A DNA stretch of 64,000 nucleotides from Alosa alosa (GCF_017589495.1 NC_063191.1:34950474-35014473); one strand, 5' to 3'; positions 22,701 through 31,736 are shown, counted from the first letter of the stretch. A program made the numbers and translations. Notes: generated by a model from the letters alone, not told the origin.

Positions 22701-22753
22701 CTCAGGATCATGCAGGCTTGGTATCTTTCCTGGAGAGGGGATTTCTCAGCCAT
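10329..22753 (-). CDS. adprh: adprh: ADP-ribosylarginine hydrolase (ARH1), three coding exons
   Basis: Joining 22753-22435, 21677-21314 and 10731-10329 gives 1086 bp: 361 codons plus TGA, about the usual ARH1 length. The enzyme removes ADP-ribose from arginine side chains, reversing mono-ADP-ribosylation in the cytosol. Catalytic landmarks are the SDDT motif (Asp62, Asp63) and the HGGDSDS motif (Asp310, Asp312), the two aspartate pairs that bind magnesium in this family. GGGCGAAMRAM in exon 2 and GHDAPMIAYD in exon 3 are also family signatures. Having all four aspartates argues against the inactive ARH2 (adprhl1) paralogue. The ATG sits in 'gaacATGG', a fair Kozak context; an acceptor at 22780-22779 implies a non-coding 5' exon farther upstream. 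No frameshift or stop interrupts the frame. Intron 2 is swollen by transposons. No clear AATAAA was seen within about 200 bp after the stop. Confidence 0.95.
11773..12387 (+). pseudogene. L1 ORF1 protein, 5' part
   Basis: Opens with MQKRDLKTMHKNGSTNSTPP. A heptad-like stretch at residues 75-130 suggests the coiled coil used for ORF1p trimerisation. A frameshift near 12200 moves to DLETYSRRWNLKIYGL, the start of the RNA-recognition domain of L1 ORF1p, ending VVHRLGSKGAGR where an insertion cuts it. ORF1p is an RNA-binding chaperone of the L1 particle. Confidence 0.85.
12388..13612. mobile_element. unclassified insertion inside L1 ORF1
   Basis: The ORF1 reading frame stops matching at about 12387 and resumes near 13640. 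The insert begins 'gggtgctgcagcacccc' and ends near 'ttcagcacccctgg', so its ends share an imperfect inverted 'gggtgctg'. It has no recognisable coding region. Exact borders and target duplication are not resolved. Confidence 0.5.
13640..13908 (+). pseudogene. L1 ORF1 protein, 3' part
   Basis: Continues ORF1 with PRGVIIRFVLRCYRDSLWKA and LPQPVKEARLQLWPLIKK, the conserved C-terminal domain of L1 ORF1p. A frame slip near 13860 leads to ARAFIEGKELTDRR and a stop at about 13908. Confidence 0.8.
14099..14594 (+). repeat. 62-bp minisatellite, eight copies
   Basis: Eight tandem 62-bp units start at 14099, 14161, 14223, 14285, 14347, 14409, 14471 and 14533. They differ only at unit position 4 (a or g) and position 13 (g or t), giving four unit types. 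It sits between ORF1 and ORF2 of the L1. Such homogeneity points to recent expansion or gene conversion. Confidence 0.97.
14836..15226. mobile_element. small hAT-like MITE in L1 ORF2
   Basis: Interrupts the endonuclease frame. It is flanked by ggtttgc on both sides (14829-14835, 15227-15233). Its ends 'caaagtccttt' and 'aaagtctctg' are imperfect inverted repeats. It contains a four-copy 32-bp tandem repeat and no coding capacity. Confidence 0.65.
14982..15109 (+). repeat. 32-bp tandem repeat, four copies
   Basis: Units starting 'gattggctcaatgtattcac' begin at 14982, 15014, 15046 and 15078. The first is the most diverged. All lie within the small MITE at 14836-15226. Confidence 0.93.
15931..16450. 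mobile_element. hAT end nested in the hAT element
   Basis: 'tagggctgggcgatacaacg' at 15931 matches the consensus terminus of many fish hAT MITEs ending in gata/cgat repeats. The opposite end was not found, so it is either truncated or recombined with the surrounding element. Confidence 0.45.
16266..16400. repeat. dispersed inverted repeat, arm shared with 20139-20449
   Basis: 'ggttagcatcattagcacg', 'aatttgttcaaaact' and 'ccaagactcaaa' followed by 'gtcccaaggagaa' recur, reverse-complemented, in 20139-20449, which carries about 170 bp extra in the middle. A shorter relative lies at 25920-26030. Confidence 0.8.
17040..18925 (+). pseudogene. L1 ORF2 reverse transcriptase, degraded
   Basis: After the hAT insertion the frame continues with the linker region (17080-17440) and NKSPGTDGL at about 17700, a hallmark of L1 RT. 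A long open stretch follows (17941-18640) with SGFMPNRHITDN, FLDFFKAFDTVEH (first catalytic Asp), RGIRQGCPISPYLF and LADDTTLFF, where the usual F/YADD has Leu in the first place. The thumb (LNQWLLRDLSLKGRVLLSKA) follows a frameshift near 18610. Frameshifts and stops at 17460-17940 and after 18925 make it non-functional. Confidence 0.9.
18926..19963 (+). pseudogene. L1 ORF2 C-terminal region
   Basis: Several frames carry the remainder of ORF2. From 19532 to 19963 an open stretch includes CSFCGVERETIIHLFWLC, the Cys/His-rich motif near the end of L1 ORF2 proteins, and closes at a stop at 19961-19963. The 3' UTR is short and ends in the A-run at about 20092-20105. Confidence 0.85.
20139..20449. 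repeat. dispersed repeat, inverse partner of 16266-16400
   Basis: The reverse complement of 'ttctccttgggaca...' through 'gatgctaac' aligns with 16266-16400 at both ends but has an additional internal block. It belongs to the hAT remnant to the right of the L1. Confidence 0.75.
20447..20744. mobile_element. Harbinger-like MITE with perfect 22-bp terminal repeats
   Basis: The left end 'cggctcccacacacagct' plus gcgt (20447-20468) is the exact reverse complement of 20723-20744. Flanks are taa on both sides, a 3-bp duplication as made by PIF/Harbinger transposases. It is 298 bp long and non-coding, with internal CCAAT motifs by chance or design. Confidence 0.88.
20987..21006 (-). repeat. hAT MITE terminus, single end
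   Basis: 'tcaatgtatgggaaacactg' is the reverse complement of the left end of the MITE at 25823-26032. The opposite end is not evident on the left. Confidence 0.6.
21314..21677 (-). CDS. adprh: adprh middle exon (residues 107-228)
   Basis: Begins after 'catctccag' at 21677 and ends at the 'cattg|gtgag' donor (21313-21312), in phase 1 in and phase 2 out. It carries GGGCGAAMRAMCVGLRFP and the HHHPTGYLGALAAALF helix, both typical of ADP-ribosylhydrolases. Base composition is more GC-rich than the neighbouring repeats, as expected of a coding exon. Trp228 is completed by the first base of the last exon. Confidence 0.93.
22032..22234. repeat. 203-bp duplicated segment, copy in adprh intron 1
   Basis: Aligns base for base with 24074-24276 over 203 bp with only a few substitutions. 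Both start 'tagcctacagttcacc' and end 'ttctaccca'. Includes the end of an exon-like open frame (see 22148-22342). Confidence 0.95.
22148..22342 (-). pseudogene. exon-like fragment, possibly from a transposon-linked YqaJ-type gene
   Basis: A minus-strand open frame contains LPNPELTTEWVEDVNKWPEI and ends WYLVDKPKKQ then stop. The pattern W-x-D-D/E-V ... WP-x-I ... Y-L-V resembles the first exon of fish proteins with a YqaJ-type nuclease domain that travel with DNA transposons. That link is my recollection of the family pattern, not a verified match. The downstream part is missing, so it is a remnant. Its second half is duplicated at 24276-24150. Confidence 0.3.
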
Positions 22754-22778
22754 GTTCAGCTTGCTTCTTAAAAATGAC
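22435..22778 (-). CDS. adprh: adprh exon with start codon (residues 1-107)
   Basis: The exon opens at 22778 after the acceptor 'tcttcttaaacag'. ATG is at 22753-22751 and 25 bp of 5' UTR precede it. It encodes MAEKSPLQERYQACMILSGA and onward, including the dinuclear-metal motif SDDT. It ends in codon phase 1 at the donor 'ccag|gtaag' (22434-22433). The frame stays open into the intron, but the conserved join with the next exon fixes the border. Residue 107 (Gly) is split between exons. Confidence 0.93.
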
Positions 22779-22847
22779 CTGTTTAAGAAGAGACATTCAG
22801 TAGTGACTAGTCTAGGCAGTATCAGCGGCAGTATCCAATACTGCACA

Positions 22848-23008
22848 TTAAAGGTGCAGTCATTGAATGTGCAGGAAGTCACGTTTATATTTAAATTAAT
22901 TAGCAGAATGGGGATTTTTACACTGTACTCCCTGAATGGGCAGGTAGGAAATGATTGCTGAATGTGACAAAAACTGTTATGAGCTTAAATCATGGACTGC
23001 ACCTTTAA
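22848..23008. mobile_element. TTAA-flanked MITE 5' of adprh coding exon 1
   Basis: 'ttaaaggtgcagtc' at the left and 'gactgcacctttaa' at the right are perfect inverted repeats. The unit is 161 bp, non-coding, 70 bp upstream of the adprh exon border, in the presumed 5' intron. A related element is at 39479-39824. Confidence 0.8.
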
Positions 23009-23298
23009 GCTTTCAAACATTGTCGTCTGACACTGTCTAATGGTGCTGTCATTTAACAAGAGAAACCAAGTAAACAAGAGCAGTCAAGGGACTGCAGATC
23101 GCTAGCCTGGCCTTCCTACGTACTTCCGCTCGATTTTCATCTCCCTCCACGACTCCGTCTGGCATTCCGGCCATTGGCCTCGCTCGCAACGAGCAATTCG
23201 ACCCCGAGCCAATCAGCGAGCAGGAGGCGGGAGTTGTGAGACGACGTTGAGATTCTGCGCTGTGTTTGAATTGTAGTCCACTCCTCGAGGAGTTGGCA

Positions 23299-23455
23299 AT
23301 GGCGGGAGTTAATGAAGTAATTCAGTCCGTGCTGGCTACGTTTCCAAATATTCAGGAATTGAAGTCCGAACAATAGGAGTGTTTAACACATTTTATTTCG
23401 GGCAAAGATGTCGTGGCCCTACAGGATTTGGGAAAAGTTTGATTTGCATTGCGCA
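23299..23455 (+). pseudogene. RecQ-like helicase N-terminal fragment
   Basis: ATG at 23299 opens MAGVNEVIQSVLATFPNIQE, then LKSEQ, a TAG stop, ECLTHFISGKDVV and, after a small deletion, GFGKSL. The order Q-motif (LKxEQxEC) then Walker A (GFGKSL) is that of RecQ-type helicases that occur in transposon-associated fish genes. The stop and the deletion before the Walker A motif disable it. A CCAAT box at about 23211 and a GC-rich run precede it, as if a promoter came along. Confidence 0.5.
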
Positions 23456-23601
23456 GTAGCCTCGATATTAATTAGCCTACAGCATGTGCGGCAGACCCGC
23501 TATGAGCGAAGCGGCGTGTTTTCAATGATCACAGCTGATATCTGAGCGCCGAGGCTATTTGCTCCCGTGTTGGGCTTTCCCCTGTGTCTTCTGTTTTCCC
23601 G

Positions 23602-23604
<3 letters not shown>

Positions 23605-23636
<32 letters not shown>

Positions 23637-23640
23637 CGTG
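23605..23640. repeat. GT microsatellite
   Basis: Uninterrupted gt repeats followed by a gtgcgtgcgt step. Confidence 0.9.
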
Positions 23641-24073
23641 TTTGTGTCTCCCTCTCCCTCTTGTGTCATGGAATGTGTCAATGAGTTCCAGGGAATATTT
23701 AGGGGTTCGTATAGGGGGTTCTAAGACGTCTAGTAAGTTTAGTCAGAGTAGAAGTGGATTACGTGCGAGTGAGTTGTGTTGCGTTGTGTTGTTGGCCGAT
23801 GAGTATGAATGACGAGTGATTGAGACCATGATTTATCAGCGATCAGTTTGTTGTTTTGTAGTGAACACCTCCTGTTGCCCGTGCACTAGCCTGTACATCT
23901 ATAGGAAATAAATGACGGGAGTTTTTGGAACGATATATCAGCCTCCCTGTCTCCTAACTTCTCATCTGCGTTAGGCCTACAATATGTTATCTTCAACCTT
24001 ACTGTCGAATAGTAATCTGCAATTTGCTATTCTTCCACTAACTCTTAAATTTGTATCGCAAAGCCGGCATCGG
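23641..24073. other. intergenic, nothing recognised
   Basis: Short open frames only. An AATAAA at about 23906 follows a stop-rich stretch, but no gene leads to it. Confidence 0.4.
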
Positions 24074-24276
24074 TAGCCTACAGTTCACCCCTTCACGGTT
24101 CACGTCACAAAGCTTTCCATCCCATTGAATTGTGAGCATGTGAATTGACTAAAACGTCAAGAAAACATCAAGAAAAATGGCTACTTGTACTACTTTTTCG
24201 TGGGCTTGTCAACCAGATACCAGCCATATTTAGCGAGCCAATGAATCTCTGGCCACTTGTTAACATCTTCTACCCA
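24074..24276. repeat. 203-bp duplicated segment, copy upstream of adprh
   Basis: Second copy of 22032-22234 in the same orientation. The sequence beyond both ends differs between the copies, so it is a dispersed unit or a duplication limited to this block. Confidence 0.95.
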
Positions 24277-24578
24277 CACTCTCATTCGCTCTGGTGGGGA
24301 ATGGTTGTTGTATACAGCAGTGCACGCAATTCCTGGTGAGCGTTGTAGTGTAGCTTACTTCATGATCGAGCTGGCGCATAACATACGTCATGGCCAAACG
24401 TTAGCGATTGGGTGAAATCAGAACCAATCGTTTCAAACTTCGAGTCCACGCATCCAGCTTGCAAACGTTCGTCAATAGCCGAGATCCCAGACCCTTGTAG
24501 AAGCAAAGCGTACCAAGGAGATGGCCAATGGCCAGTCTAGCAGATCGCTTGCAATGTTAAAAAAGTCAAAGTTCCAGC

Positions 24579-25010
24579 CAGGGATGGATTACTGCACGGG
24601 CCTACCGGTCCCAGGCCCAGGGGCCCAAGGGGTCAGGGGGCCCTGAAGCCCAAGCCTTTGCATGGAATCATTGCCTCAATATCAACAAATCAGGATGAAG
24701 GCTATGAATCTGATTAAATTTAGTATTGGCCATCCCCAAAATGCACCAGAATACAGGAAATCACATCAAAAAAATGTAAACATTTCTGGGGGAGGACCCC
24801 CAAACCCCCCTCCCACATATACGACAATAAGTGGGGGGCCCTTAATGCTTCTGGGCCCAGGGGCCCTTAATACATCTGGGCCCTTAATGCATCTCAGGGG
24901 CCCTTAATGCATCTGGGCCCAGGGGCCGTTAATGCATCTGGGCCCTTAATGCATCTGGGCCCTTAATGCATCTCAGGGGCCCGAAAGTTCATAATCCGCC
25001 CATGGCTCCA
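24579..25010. repeat. G/C-rich repeat with 17-bp 'cttaatgcatctgggcc' units
   Basis: From about 24838 to 24985 the motif 'cttaatgcatctgggcc' or its 'caggggcc' variants recurs about seven times. The block is bordered by 'gggatggattactg' on the left (about 24582) and 'cataatccgccc' on the right (about 24990), which are inverse complements with mismatches. This suggests a DNA transposon with an internal minisatellite. Confidence 0.6.
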
Positions 25011-25214
25011 GCATCCAGATCCACAGAAGGACCGAGATGCTATGCCCTGCTTGATATGGTGCTTAACACAGCAGACCATGTGTATGAATGCAAATGTAAT
25101 TACTAGGCAAAATCATATATATAATAACCATCTCAGCAATAATGTTTAAAATGCCAATATTAATTTGTATGCCAATGATAATCACCTATTGTTTTGCACC
25201 TTCACTTACTGCAC

Positions 25215-26230
25215 TTACTGAAACATACCAGGTTTCATCATATAAATACTTGGGTTTTATGTTGAAGGATGACCTGTCTTTCTAATAGCATGTCAAACAA
25301 CAGCTCAAAAAATGTTTGTTGTTGTTGTTGGCTGAATGTTGGGTTTTTATTTTAAAAATGGCTTTTGTTTTACACAGCAAGCTAGATAAATCTACGTTTT
25401 ACCTAATTTTAGATTAATGGTGATGTGCTTTATAGACATATCTCCAAGACAGTGTTACAGTCATTAGACTCTGTGTATCATTCAGCACTGAGATTTATAA
25501 CGTGCAAATTTCTCTACTCATCATCACTGTATTTTATGACATGGTTGGTTGGCTTTCACTTTATGTAAAGAGAGAAATGCACTGGTTGATCTTTGTGTAC
25601 ACAACAATTATTGGTCAGCTTCTTATATGTCTGCACTAAACTAGTGAAACTGGGTACAATGTCTACCAGGTCTGTTTGATGATCCCTCAGTAAGATCAGA
25701 GTTTGGCAAGACAGCCTTTAGTTATAGTAGGCTACATGGAACACGCTGTAGAAACATTTAAAACTGGAGCTCTTCATCTCATTAATAGATTGTGTCATTT
25801 TCCAATCAATTCTATCAATCTGCAGTGTTTCCCATACATTGACTTATTTGTGGCAGCCCACCACAATATCAACATTGACCACCACACAATGATTTTCCAG
25901 GTTGTACTAAATTGTGCTTAAATCTGGTTAGCATCATAACCACACTGTGCTAATTTGTTAAAAACTGTTGCATTCAAGTTAATTCTGCAAACCAACCACC
26001 ACAAATGGATTTCAATTCTCTAGGAAACACTGATCTGTCTGTTCATGTTTTTAAATTTGGTATTGTTTCAGTTTTATTTGTGTATGTCACTGTTGTCATT
26101 GCTGTCTTGGTCAATTGTCTTTTGTTTAGTTTTTTCTGTGTGCATCCTTCTTGGCCAGGGCCCACTTAAAGAGATCTCAATATGTTCTATTCCAAATAAA
26201 GGTAGGTAAATAAATGAATAAATACAATAA
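25215..26230 (+). pseudogene. LINE ORF2 C-terminal remnant and 3' end
   Basis: Frames across 25230-25820 read SYKYLGFMLKDDLSF, SLDSVYHSALRFITCK and similar phrases that follow the RT domain in a widespread fish LINE. Many stops interrupt them. After a MITE (25823-26032) the 3' end continues with T-rich sequence to 'ccaaataaaggtaggtaaat' near 26210. The 5' part is missing. Confidence 0.65.
25823..26032. mobile_element. small hAT-type MITE inside the LINE remnant
   Basis: Begins 'cagtgtttcccatac' and ends 'ctaggaaacactg', inverted ends of a fish hAT MITE. Only 5 bp (atctg) match at the flanks, fewer than the 8 expected, so the insertion site has decayed or the ends are slightly off. Its interior resembles 16266-16400. 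Confidence 0.7.
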
Positions 26231-27050
26231 TTTAGCTAATGAATACCATATATTGCCTAGGCTACAGAAACTCTGGTGGATGAGTGCAATGCTCAGATGT
26301 GGGTTCACACACAAACGAGGAATCTGTAAATAAATGACTAAACCAAAGATGACCAACTCATTTAAAATGATGTTAAATGAGTTTATTTTCGTTAAGATGT
26401 TTACAATTTTTACCAAACCCACTTAGACTATAATTGATTTTGCGCTGGCACGTCACTGGTCCTACCATCTTGGATGGAAAAAATATAGCCTACGTTTTGT
26501 CATAATAACCGATCATATTTGAACGAAAACTAAAGTCAATTCAAACTCAGTAAACTCGGTTTGATGTCAATCTAGATATTGATTGATGTTTCTTTCACTG
26601 TCGATGATTGAAAACGAAAAGATTAAAAGGTAGACTTCACTTTCACATTTAGTTAATTCCCCGACCGGTTTAATGTTATCATGGTGTTGGAAAAGGGCTA
26701 CAGTCGGCTACAGCGTGTCTCTTCTTCGTGGGCTACCGTCGTTCAGTTAATTTGAGTTGGAGTTAAGGCACTTTCAGTTTCAAATATGATCGGTTATGAT
26801 GACAAAACTTGGAGCTCCCTACCGGAAGGAAAGAAGTGCAGCAGAGATTACTGGAAGCCAGACCGTTCTCTCCCCTGTGCCTGCACCCCTTTCTCCATTC
26901 TAAAATGTAGCCTACATCCAAAATTGCTTACTTACAATGCCATTGTCCCCACGCAAGGACTCACATGCGCGCTGTCGGCAAGTTCGTGAAGGCTGTGAGT
27001 GAGTGCTGTCCTGACTGTAAAATCGTCAAGTGAGGGCTTGCTCACAGACG
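26231..27050. other. intergenic, nothing recognised
   Basis: AT-rich. Contains open frames up to 81 codons on either strand, none with recognisable motifs. Confidence 0.4.
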
Positions 27051-27057
27051 TTCTGAC

Positions 27058-27150
27058 AGTAAATTGGCATCTATGCAGAACTTTCCCAAATGAATAATCG
27101 ACATTTCATAGCATTATGATGTAAAAAAACAGGGTTATCCAAAGGGTAGG
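27058..27150 (+). repeat. diverged direct repeat, copy 1
   Basis: 'ggcatctatgcaga', 'tcatagc' and 'gggttatccaaaggg' occur in the same order and spacing at 29155-29250 with many differences. An old dispersed family. Confidence 0.7.
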
Positions 27151-27567
27151 CCTATGCTTGAAGAAATATCAGGAAACAACTGCAAACACAGGAAACAGGC
27201 TCATTTCCTTAAAGGGAAACTTGGCAGGATTTCCCCCTCTGCTGGAGAAATTGTGCATAGCCTACTATTTCAAACTGGGAAAAGGTAACGATATAGCACA
27301 TGGATTTGTTTACAAGCTAGCGAACGGTTAGCATAAGTTTGGCAGAACTATGTTACTAGGTAAGAAACACGATTTCAAACGAGTTTCTTGTTTCTCACTT
27401 CTCTTTCCAGGATGGTAGTGTCAATGTTGCAAGGTTGGTTTTCCGCCTGGGGACGCTAGGTGCAGCGGGGAAAGTCACCATTTTCACCAGAACAGGTCAT
27501 TTAACCATCCAAATGATTACTAAACGGGTTTATTACGTTGAAATAGTTGCCAAGTTCTCCTTTAAAC

Positions 27568-29009
27568 TTCAAGAGGGTCTGCTGCCATGTCTGCTGCAGA
27601 CTGGCCATGAGAGTGGAGCTCCATAGGACGGAAGTAGGGCCTATGTCACTCACGTCCACTCCAAGATCCCGCCCCCCGACTCTGCCTCTGATTGCAAGGG
27701 GGTTAGATTCGAGTGTCAAATGTCAGGCTATTTGACGTTCTGAAATTGAAACTCAGCCAAGGTGGTAGGGTATTGCCTATAACAATCAGCGAATTGTCCA
27801 CAGAGTAAAATCACCATGCAGCATGGTGTCAATGTGCACAATAGGCCTACAAAGATGAAGCTCTGCAAAACTCAATAAAACTGCTTTAAAGCATAATTTC
27901 GCTAGACATTTTTCCCTATTTTAATAAGGTTACAAAATGTTTGTTATGTAGAGTTAATAAAAACTCTGCTCCAAAGCAATATCACAATATCTTAATATCA
28001 CCATTTAAGCTTGTTGTGTTTCATAATGGTTTATTAAGCTATGATGGAGAATTTCATAAACGCTTGTGCAAATAAAATCCTAGCCTATCTGAAGTAGCCT
28101 ATCTGAAGTTGGGCTAATGCATACCCAAATTAAAGGCTAAACGAAATTGTAGGGCATTTTGATGGGTTTAGACCGGATTAATCATAATAGCCTAATGATT
28201 CTCACGATAGATTAATTAAGCTATAGATACAGAAAATCTGATTAATTTATAAGTGTTGCCACCAAGGCTGTACTGGAGGCTTAAACACAAATAAACACAG
28301 TTTATCCACATCTGAATTTTCAGAAATAGAGTCTATCCACCTCTTATTAGAGTTTATCCACCTCTCAAAAGAGTTTATTCACCTTCTAACATTCAAAAAT
28401 CACACTGTATACCACATTCACAATATATACACTCATCAACACTCTAGGAACCATTTAAAACCACTGGTATTGTTATAAACATTGGACAGTAACCTCCACC
28501 ATCATCAAACAAGTTCTGAATGCTTCTTTAAAAAATCCAATACCGAATATGACAGTCCACCTTACCGTGATCACAGAATTCATAGTTTACCCACCTCTTA
28601 TTTTACCACTACACTTCTGGCACTGATGTGGCAGGTCTTCACGTCGATATTAGATACTGTAGGCTAGAGTTTTTCATGCTTGACACAATAATTTTAATCA
28701 ATCACAATGTTGAATTCAATAGCAAATTCTATTCTAAATGCTTTGGAGCAGAGATAGATTTTAGCCCACATGGGTGAACATTGTTTTATTTCCTTTGACA
28801 TACAATTCATAATAAACATTTGAAGTTTTATAATTGACACAACATTTTGAGAGCAAGTCATTATGACTGGTCTGTGAAGCAGCTTATTAAATTGAAACTG
28901 TGTCGCGGTGAAGACAAAGTAGTGTGGCTGTTGGAGTGGAAGTCACGTGTTTCCGTTTTAGAGTGGAGCTCCACTCTCCCCATGGTCTGCAGCCAGACCC
29001 CTCTTGAAA
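27568..29009. mobile_element. possible DNA transposon with imperfect 50-bp inverted ends
   Basis: 27568-27622 ('cttcaagagggtctgc' through 'gagagtggagctcc') matches the reverse complement of 28961-29009 with small gaps. The 1.44-kb unit has no recognisable coding region. It contains several 'gtttatccacctct' repeats at 28300-28390. Target duplications were not identified. Confidence 0.45.
28295..28392 (+). repeat. short degenerate tandem repeat
   Basis: 'agtttatccacctctya' type units recur four times with spacing of about 28-32 bp. Confidence 0.6.
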
Positions 29010-29154
29010 ACTTAGGCTGAAACCCAATCTCTCCCCTCACTGCTTCACGGAATTTATTGTGCGTTCCCGGGAACTTTGTGAGGGCTTAGGGCTGTCCCAG
29101 TGCGAAACTGTGAAGTGCATGCGTGTTCGCTCACACCCTTTCTGTGCCCTTTCC

Positions 29155-29250
29155 GTAAGTCGGCATCTATGCAGACTTTACTCAAGGGAATTACCAACAA
29201 TTCATAGCGTTGTGACATGAAACACTGGGTTACCCAAAGGGAGGCTGGAG
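29155..29250 (+). repeat. diverged direct repeat, copy 2
   Basis: Same family as 27058-27150, here with 'gggttacccaaaggg'. Confidence 0.7.
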
Positions 29251-29536
29251 GGCTGGAAAAACATCAGTGGGCCTAAACAACTGCCATCAAACGGAAAAGG
29301 TCATAGGTGGACCCATTTCTATTTTATTCAAAAACCACACTTATCCAAATGTGTTTATAAACACGGTTTTGGTGTTGTCAATTTAAGGATAGGTCATAGG
29401 TGCTGACCCATTTCTATTTTATTCAAAGATCAATACCCTATCAAGATGTTTGGTCTGGGAACTTGTACCCTAGCCTGATGAGCCAGACCCACATCAAGAG
29501 ATTGATTCAGTAGAAGGGAAACTAAAAACCAGCAGT

Positions 29537-29778
29537 GATGTGGACCCGAAGATGAGCTTAATGCCATTAATGAGAAATACCAGCAAGAATTACAGAAAAG
29601 AAAGATTGTGAAATTTAAGAGGGATACAATGGATTATAAAGGTGGACGGGTGTACCCATGGCTATTGACATCTGAAAGGCCAAAGTATCGGAAAACCAGA
29701 GGAGCTCCTCGCTCAGACTCCTACTCTTCAATCTCTAGTACACCATTTCCAAATTCATTGCTAGTATTGGTTCCTTAA
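29537..29778 (+). pseudogene. protein fragment, possibly the N-terminal domain of a Penelope-like element
   Basis: An 80-codon open stretch contains KRKIVKFKRDTMDYKGGRVY followed by a Ser/Arg-rich tail. The pattern K-F-x-R-D-T-x-D-Y-x-x-G-x-V-Y resembles the conserved block upstream of RT in Neptune-type Penelope-like elements. No RT follows here, so it is an isolated fragment. Recognition is by motif memory only. Confidence 0.35.
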
Positions 29779-30106
29779 AGGTCTCATCTCATCGTTTTTT
29801 CATTAATTTTGCAGTGGTCTGTAGTATTGATGAATGCTCTGTGAGCCGGTTTTGGTGAAAAAAAATGCTGTCCTGCGTCTGTTTCATGCTGTTCTAGTTT
29901 GGTGGGGAAGGTGGGCGGGGAGGAACGACTGGATTTCGCCTCTAGTCATGAATATTAATGACATGCTAATGAATTCACCTCTGATTGGCTAACAGTACTG
30001 TGACGCTTCCTCCAGTGCGTCCTCATCCGATTCTGCCTGTGCTATGCTCCATATTCAACTTTACAGTGCTAAAACCTGGCTAAAACTCGAGTCAAAACTG
30101 TTGCAC

Positions 30107-30180
30107 AAAATGTCTTCGGAGATACAACTTCATGTGTTTGATCCTAGTATCCGAGTAGGAAGAAGAACCGCTTCCTGATT
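30107..30180 (+). pseudogene. short N-terminal fragment of a transposon-linked gene
   Basis: ATG at about 30110 gives MSSEIQLHVFDPSIRVGRR then in-frame stops. The beginning resembles fish proteins with a P2X7-type cytoplasmic domain that are spread by transposons. A promoter-like context lies upstream ('gtgggcgggg', 'tgattggct'). The match is short and uncertain. Confidence 0.25.
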
Positions 30181-30497
30181 GTTTGTCGGTGAACGTTGGT
30201 TTAATAGAGTGGTAACAATTGCCTGTCAGCTTAATTTCTCCTAAAAGAGGTAAACGTTTGTGACAATCGTCATCTTGCTTTCAAGTAATAAACAGTTGGA
30301 ACCGTTTTAAAATAAAGACCTATTTCTTTACACAGTCAAAAGTCTTTGCAATCTTCCTAGTAGATATTTTACTTCACAACACAGGTAAGCACCCTAAATG
30401 CAGTTCTGCCACTGACCTAGCCTGCTAATGCTATCGGAATAGATAGTTATGGTTTGAATTCCATGATACTATCATTGAAAGACCACATAGCCCAATA

Positions 30498-31120
30498 TCA
30501 AAGTCAAAGTCTGCTTTATTGTCAATTTCTTCACATGTCAAGACATACAAAGAGATCGAAATTGCGTTTCCTACTATCCCACGGTGGAGACAAGACATAT
30601 TTTACCAATTAGGTCCACAGACAAACATAACATTCAAGTAAACAATATAAAAAGTAAAAATAAGAAGGCACATACAATGAAGAAATAAGAGCAGCAAAAT
30701 TTGGTAGAAATTGTGCAATTGTGCAAACAGTAGACAGTCAATATAATAGTGCAAAAGTCAGGCCAATAAATGGCTGAGGTAGTTTTGTTTGACCTAAGTA
30801 TGCAAGTGGCATAGTGGTGCAAGTTATGTAAGAGCAGCAGAAGTGTGTTCAGAAGTGTTCAGGACAACAGGACAACAACAACAAGTTGCAAGTGTGCAAG
30901 TGTACAAGTGGAGTAGTGCAAGTGGAGTAGTGCAAGGCAGCCATTTTGGGTCTAAAAGTCCAGGATGTTATGTAGCTGAGGGTGGAGTGGGGAGAGGGGG
31001 GAGAGAGTTCAGCATCCTAACAGCCTGGTGTATGAAGCTGTTGGTGAGTCTGGTGGTGCGGGAGCGCAGGCTTCTGTACCTCTTCCCAGAGGGCAGTAGA
31101 TCAAACAAATTGTGAGCGGG
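30498..31120 (-). mobile_element. LINE 3' end, minus strand
   Basis: Read on the minus strand, 31107 onward encodes FDLLPSGKRYRSLRSRTTRL, the C-terminal phrase of a widespread fish LINE (CR1/L2 superfamily, Rex1-like). A 3' UTR follows, ending with 'gactttgactttga' at 30498. The element is 5' truncated. No target duplication was identified. Confidence 0.75.
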
Positions 31121-31237
31121 GTGACTTGCATCACTCACAATTTTGGCTTAAAAGGGACAAAAACTGATAAAACTCCTAAAACAAATATACAAAACAGGTC
31201 AATTTTCAATAAATAACTTTATTATATTTACATACAG

Positions 31238-31502
31238 CAGTGGTACTCAAAGTGTGGTCCGCAAGCTATCTCAAGTGTTCCACAAGTAGATGTGGTAAAA
31301 TATAATAGATGAGTTGTTTGGAATATTGAACCAACAGTTCTGCAACACTGATTTTAACCTATGCCAGTTTAAATCATATGAATCCTCTGACACCATAAGC
31401 AAGGTGGTTTAGTGAGAAGGCCTATTGTGTAAATATACTGTTGAAGTAGGTCTACTGTTTTTTTTTTTTTTTTTTTTTTGCTAGGTGGTCCGTGAAACAC
31501 TG
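31238..31502. mobile_element. hAT-type MITE
   Basis: Starts 'cagtggtactcaaagtgtgg' and ends 'ggtccgtgaaacactg', the classic ends of a hAT MITE family. The flanks acatacag and acaaatag agree at six of eight positions. Contains a 25-bp T-run. Confidence 0.7.
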
Positions 31503-31736
31503 ACAAATAGTAATATTGCAGTCTATTAAAATAATGCAAACACAAAACAAGAACATCCAAACTATGCACAGAATTAACAATGTCCTCTTTTTGCCAGACG
31601 AGGCAGACATCTGGCCTACAGATCCTTTTTAAGATGGTGCTGGGATTATTTAGGGAAAAAAGGTGTGAGTTGTTGTTTCGGCTTGTATTGTCCTGGGGAT
31701 CTGAAGGGACAACACACAAAACACATTCGTTGGCTG

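Noticed and set aside
22407..22961. 184-codon plus-strand open frame over adprh exon 1
   Set aside because: Antisense shadow of the conserved adprh exon, which has the catalytic motifs on the minus strand.
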